From contig VBAE01000016.1 in the NCBI GenBank assembly GCA_005882415.1, positions 1 through 5,646 on the forward strand: 5,646 nucleotides of DNA. Direction: 5' to 3'. Made by a program: the position numbers and the translations under genes. Of the stretch, positions 5,582-5,646 are shown piece by piece; position 1 is the stretch's first letter, and each line of letters starts with the position of its first letter. Origin of the DNA: Alphaproteobacteria bacterium (lineage in GTDB: Bacteria; Pseudomonadota; Alphaproteobacteria; Sphingomonadales; Sphingomonadaceae). The notes below the pieces were generated by a model. The model did not search any database, was not told the origin of the DNA, and saw nothing but the letters and a program-made list of their open reading frames with translations.

Positions 5582-5646
5582 CCCGCGCTTTCCTAAGGCG
5601 ATTGTACATGTGAGTATTGAGTGCTTTGTTGCTTAGGCTCTCAGCC
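5491..5646. other. Right-edge leader region of the reverse unit, no clear gene
   Basis: This 156-bp stretch precedes the reverse methyltransferase unit and is cut by the window edge. Its outer part (about 5600-5632) is visibly richer in A and T than the rest of the window and holds a reverse-strand TACAAT (5606-5601), five of six to a -10 box, with no good -35 box at the usual spacing. CCTAAG (5592-5597) and CTTAGG (5632-5637) form a 6-bp inverted repeat with a 34-base gap. Apart from the 39-residue ORF starting at 5581, I see nothing supportable. Confidence 0.35.

Noticed and set aside
5592..5637. CCTAAG/CTTAGG inverted repeat as the end of a mobile element
   Set aside because: Only 6 bp with a 34-base gap, no target duplication and no transposase; likely chance.
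1..5646. tRNA, rRNA, CRISPR arrays, insertion sequences or tandem repeats
   Set aside because: No cloverleaf-like sequence, no regularly spaced repeats and no transposase motifs were seen on either strand when read by eye.

Overview
This GC-rich window, with GTG and TTG starts alongside ATG, reads like part of an exopolysaccharide or other surface-glycan locus of an alphaproteobacterium, possibly a sphingomonad. That assignment is inferred from composition and protein style, not from a marker gene.

Layout. The left half is forward: a 5'-truncated glutamine-hydrolysing asparagine synthase/amidotransferase (1-1589), whose frame breaks near 1287-1297, followed by a 450-residue MurJ/MviN-like polytopic flippase (1617-2969) starting at TTG behind a good Shine-Dalgarno. 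The right half is reverse: three class I SAM-dependent methyltransferases of different subfamilies, in transcription order 5490-4711, 4579-3713 and 3713-2985. The last two touch as TGATG. The two transcription units converge with only 15 bp between stop codons. The right edge (5491-5646) holds the leader of the reverse unit and no convincing complete gene.

How the genes may fit together. A MurJ-like MOP-superfamily flippase would move a lipid-linked glycan across the inner membrane. The amidotransferase could amidate a sugar acid or other carboxylate, and the methyltransferases could decorate the glycan. No glycosyltransferase, polymerase or priming transferase lies in the window, so the product cannot be named.

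Main points for a second look. (1) The asparagine synthase carries an apparent internal deletion of about 106 bp that shifts frame and removes a segment expected to contain a catalytic lysine. (2) The middle methyltransferase has a 21-residue C-terminal tail that looks frame-shifted; dropping one base restores a family-like ending. (3) The first methyltransferase has an abrupt GTG start directly behind an in-frame stop. Three frame anomalies in 5.6 kb suggest either gene decay or sequence errors. (4) The flippase lacks an arginine I associate with lipid II binding in MurJ. I saw no RNA gene, CRISPR array, insertion sequence or clearly new system.
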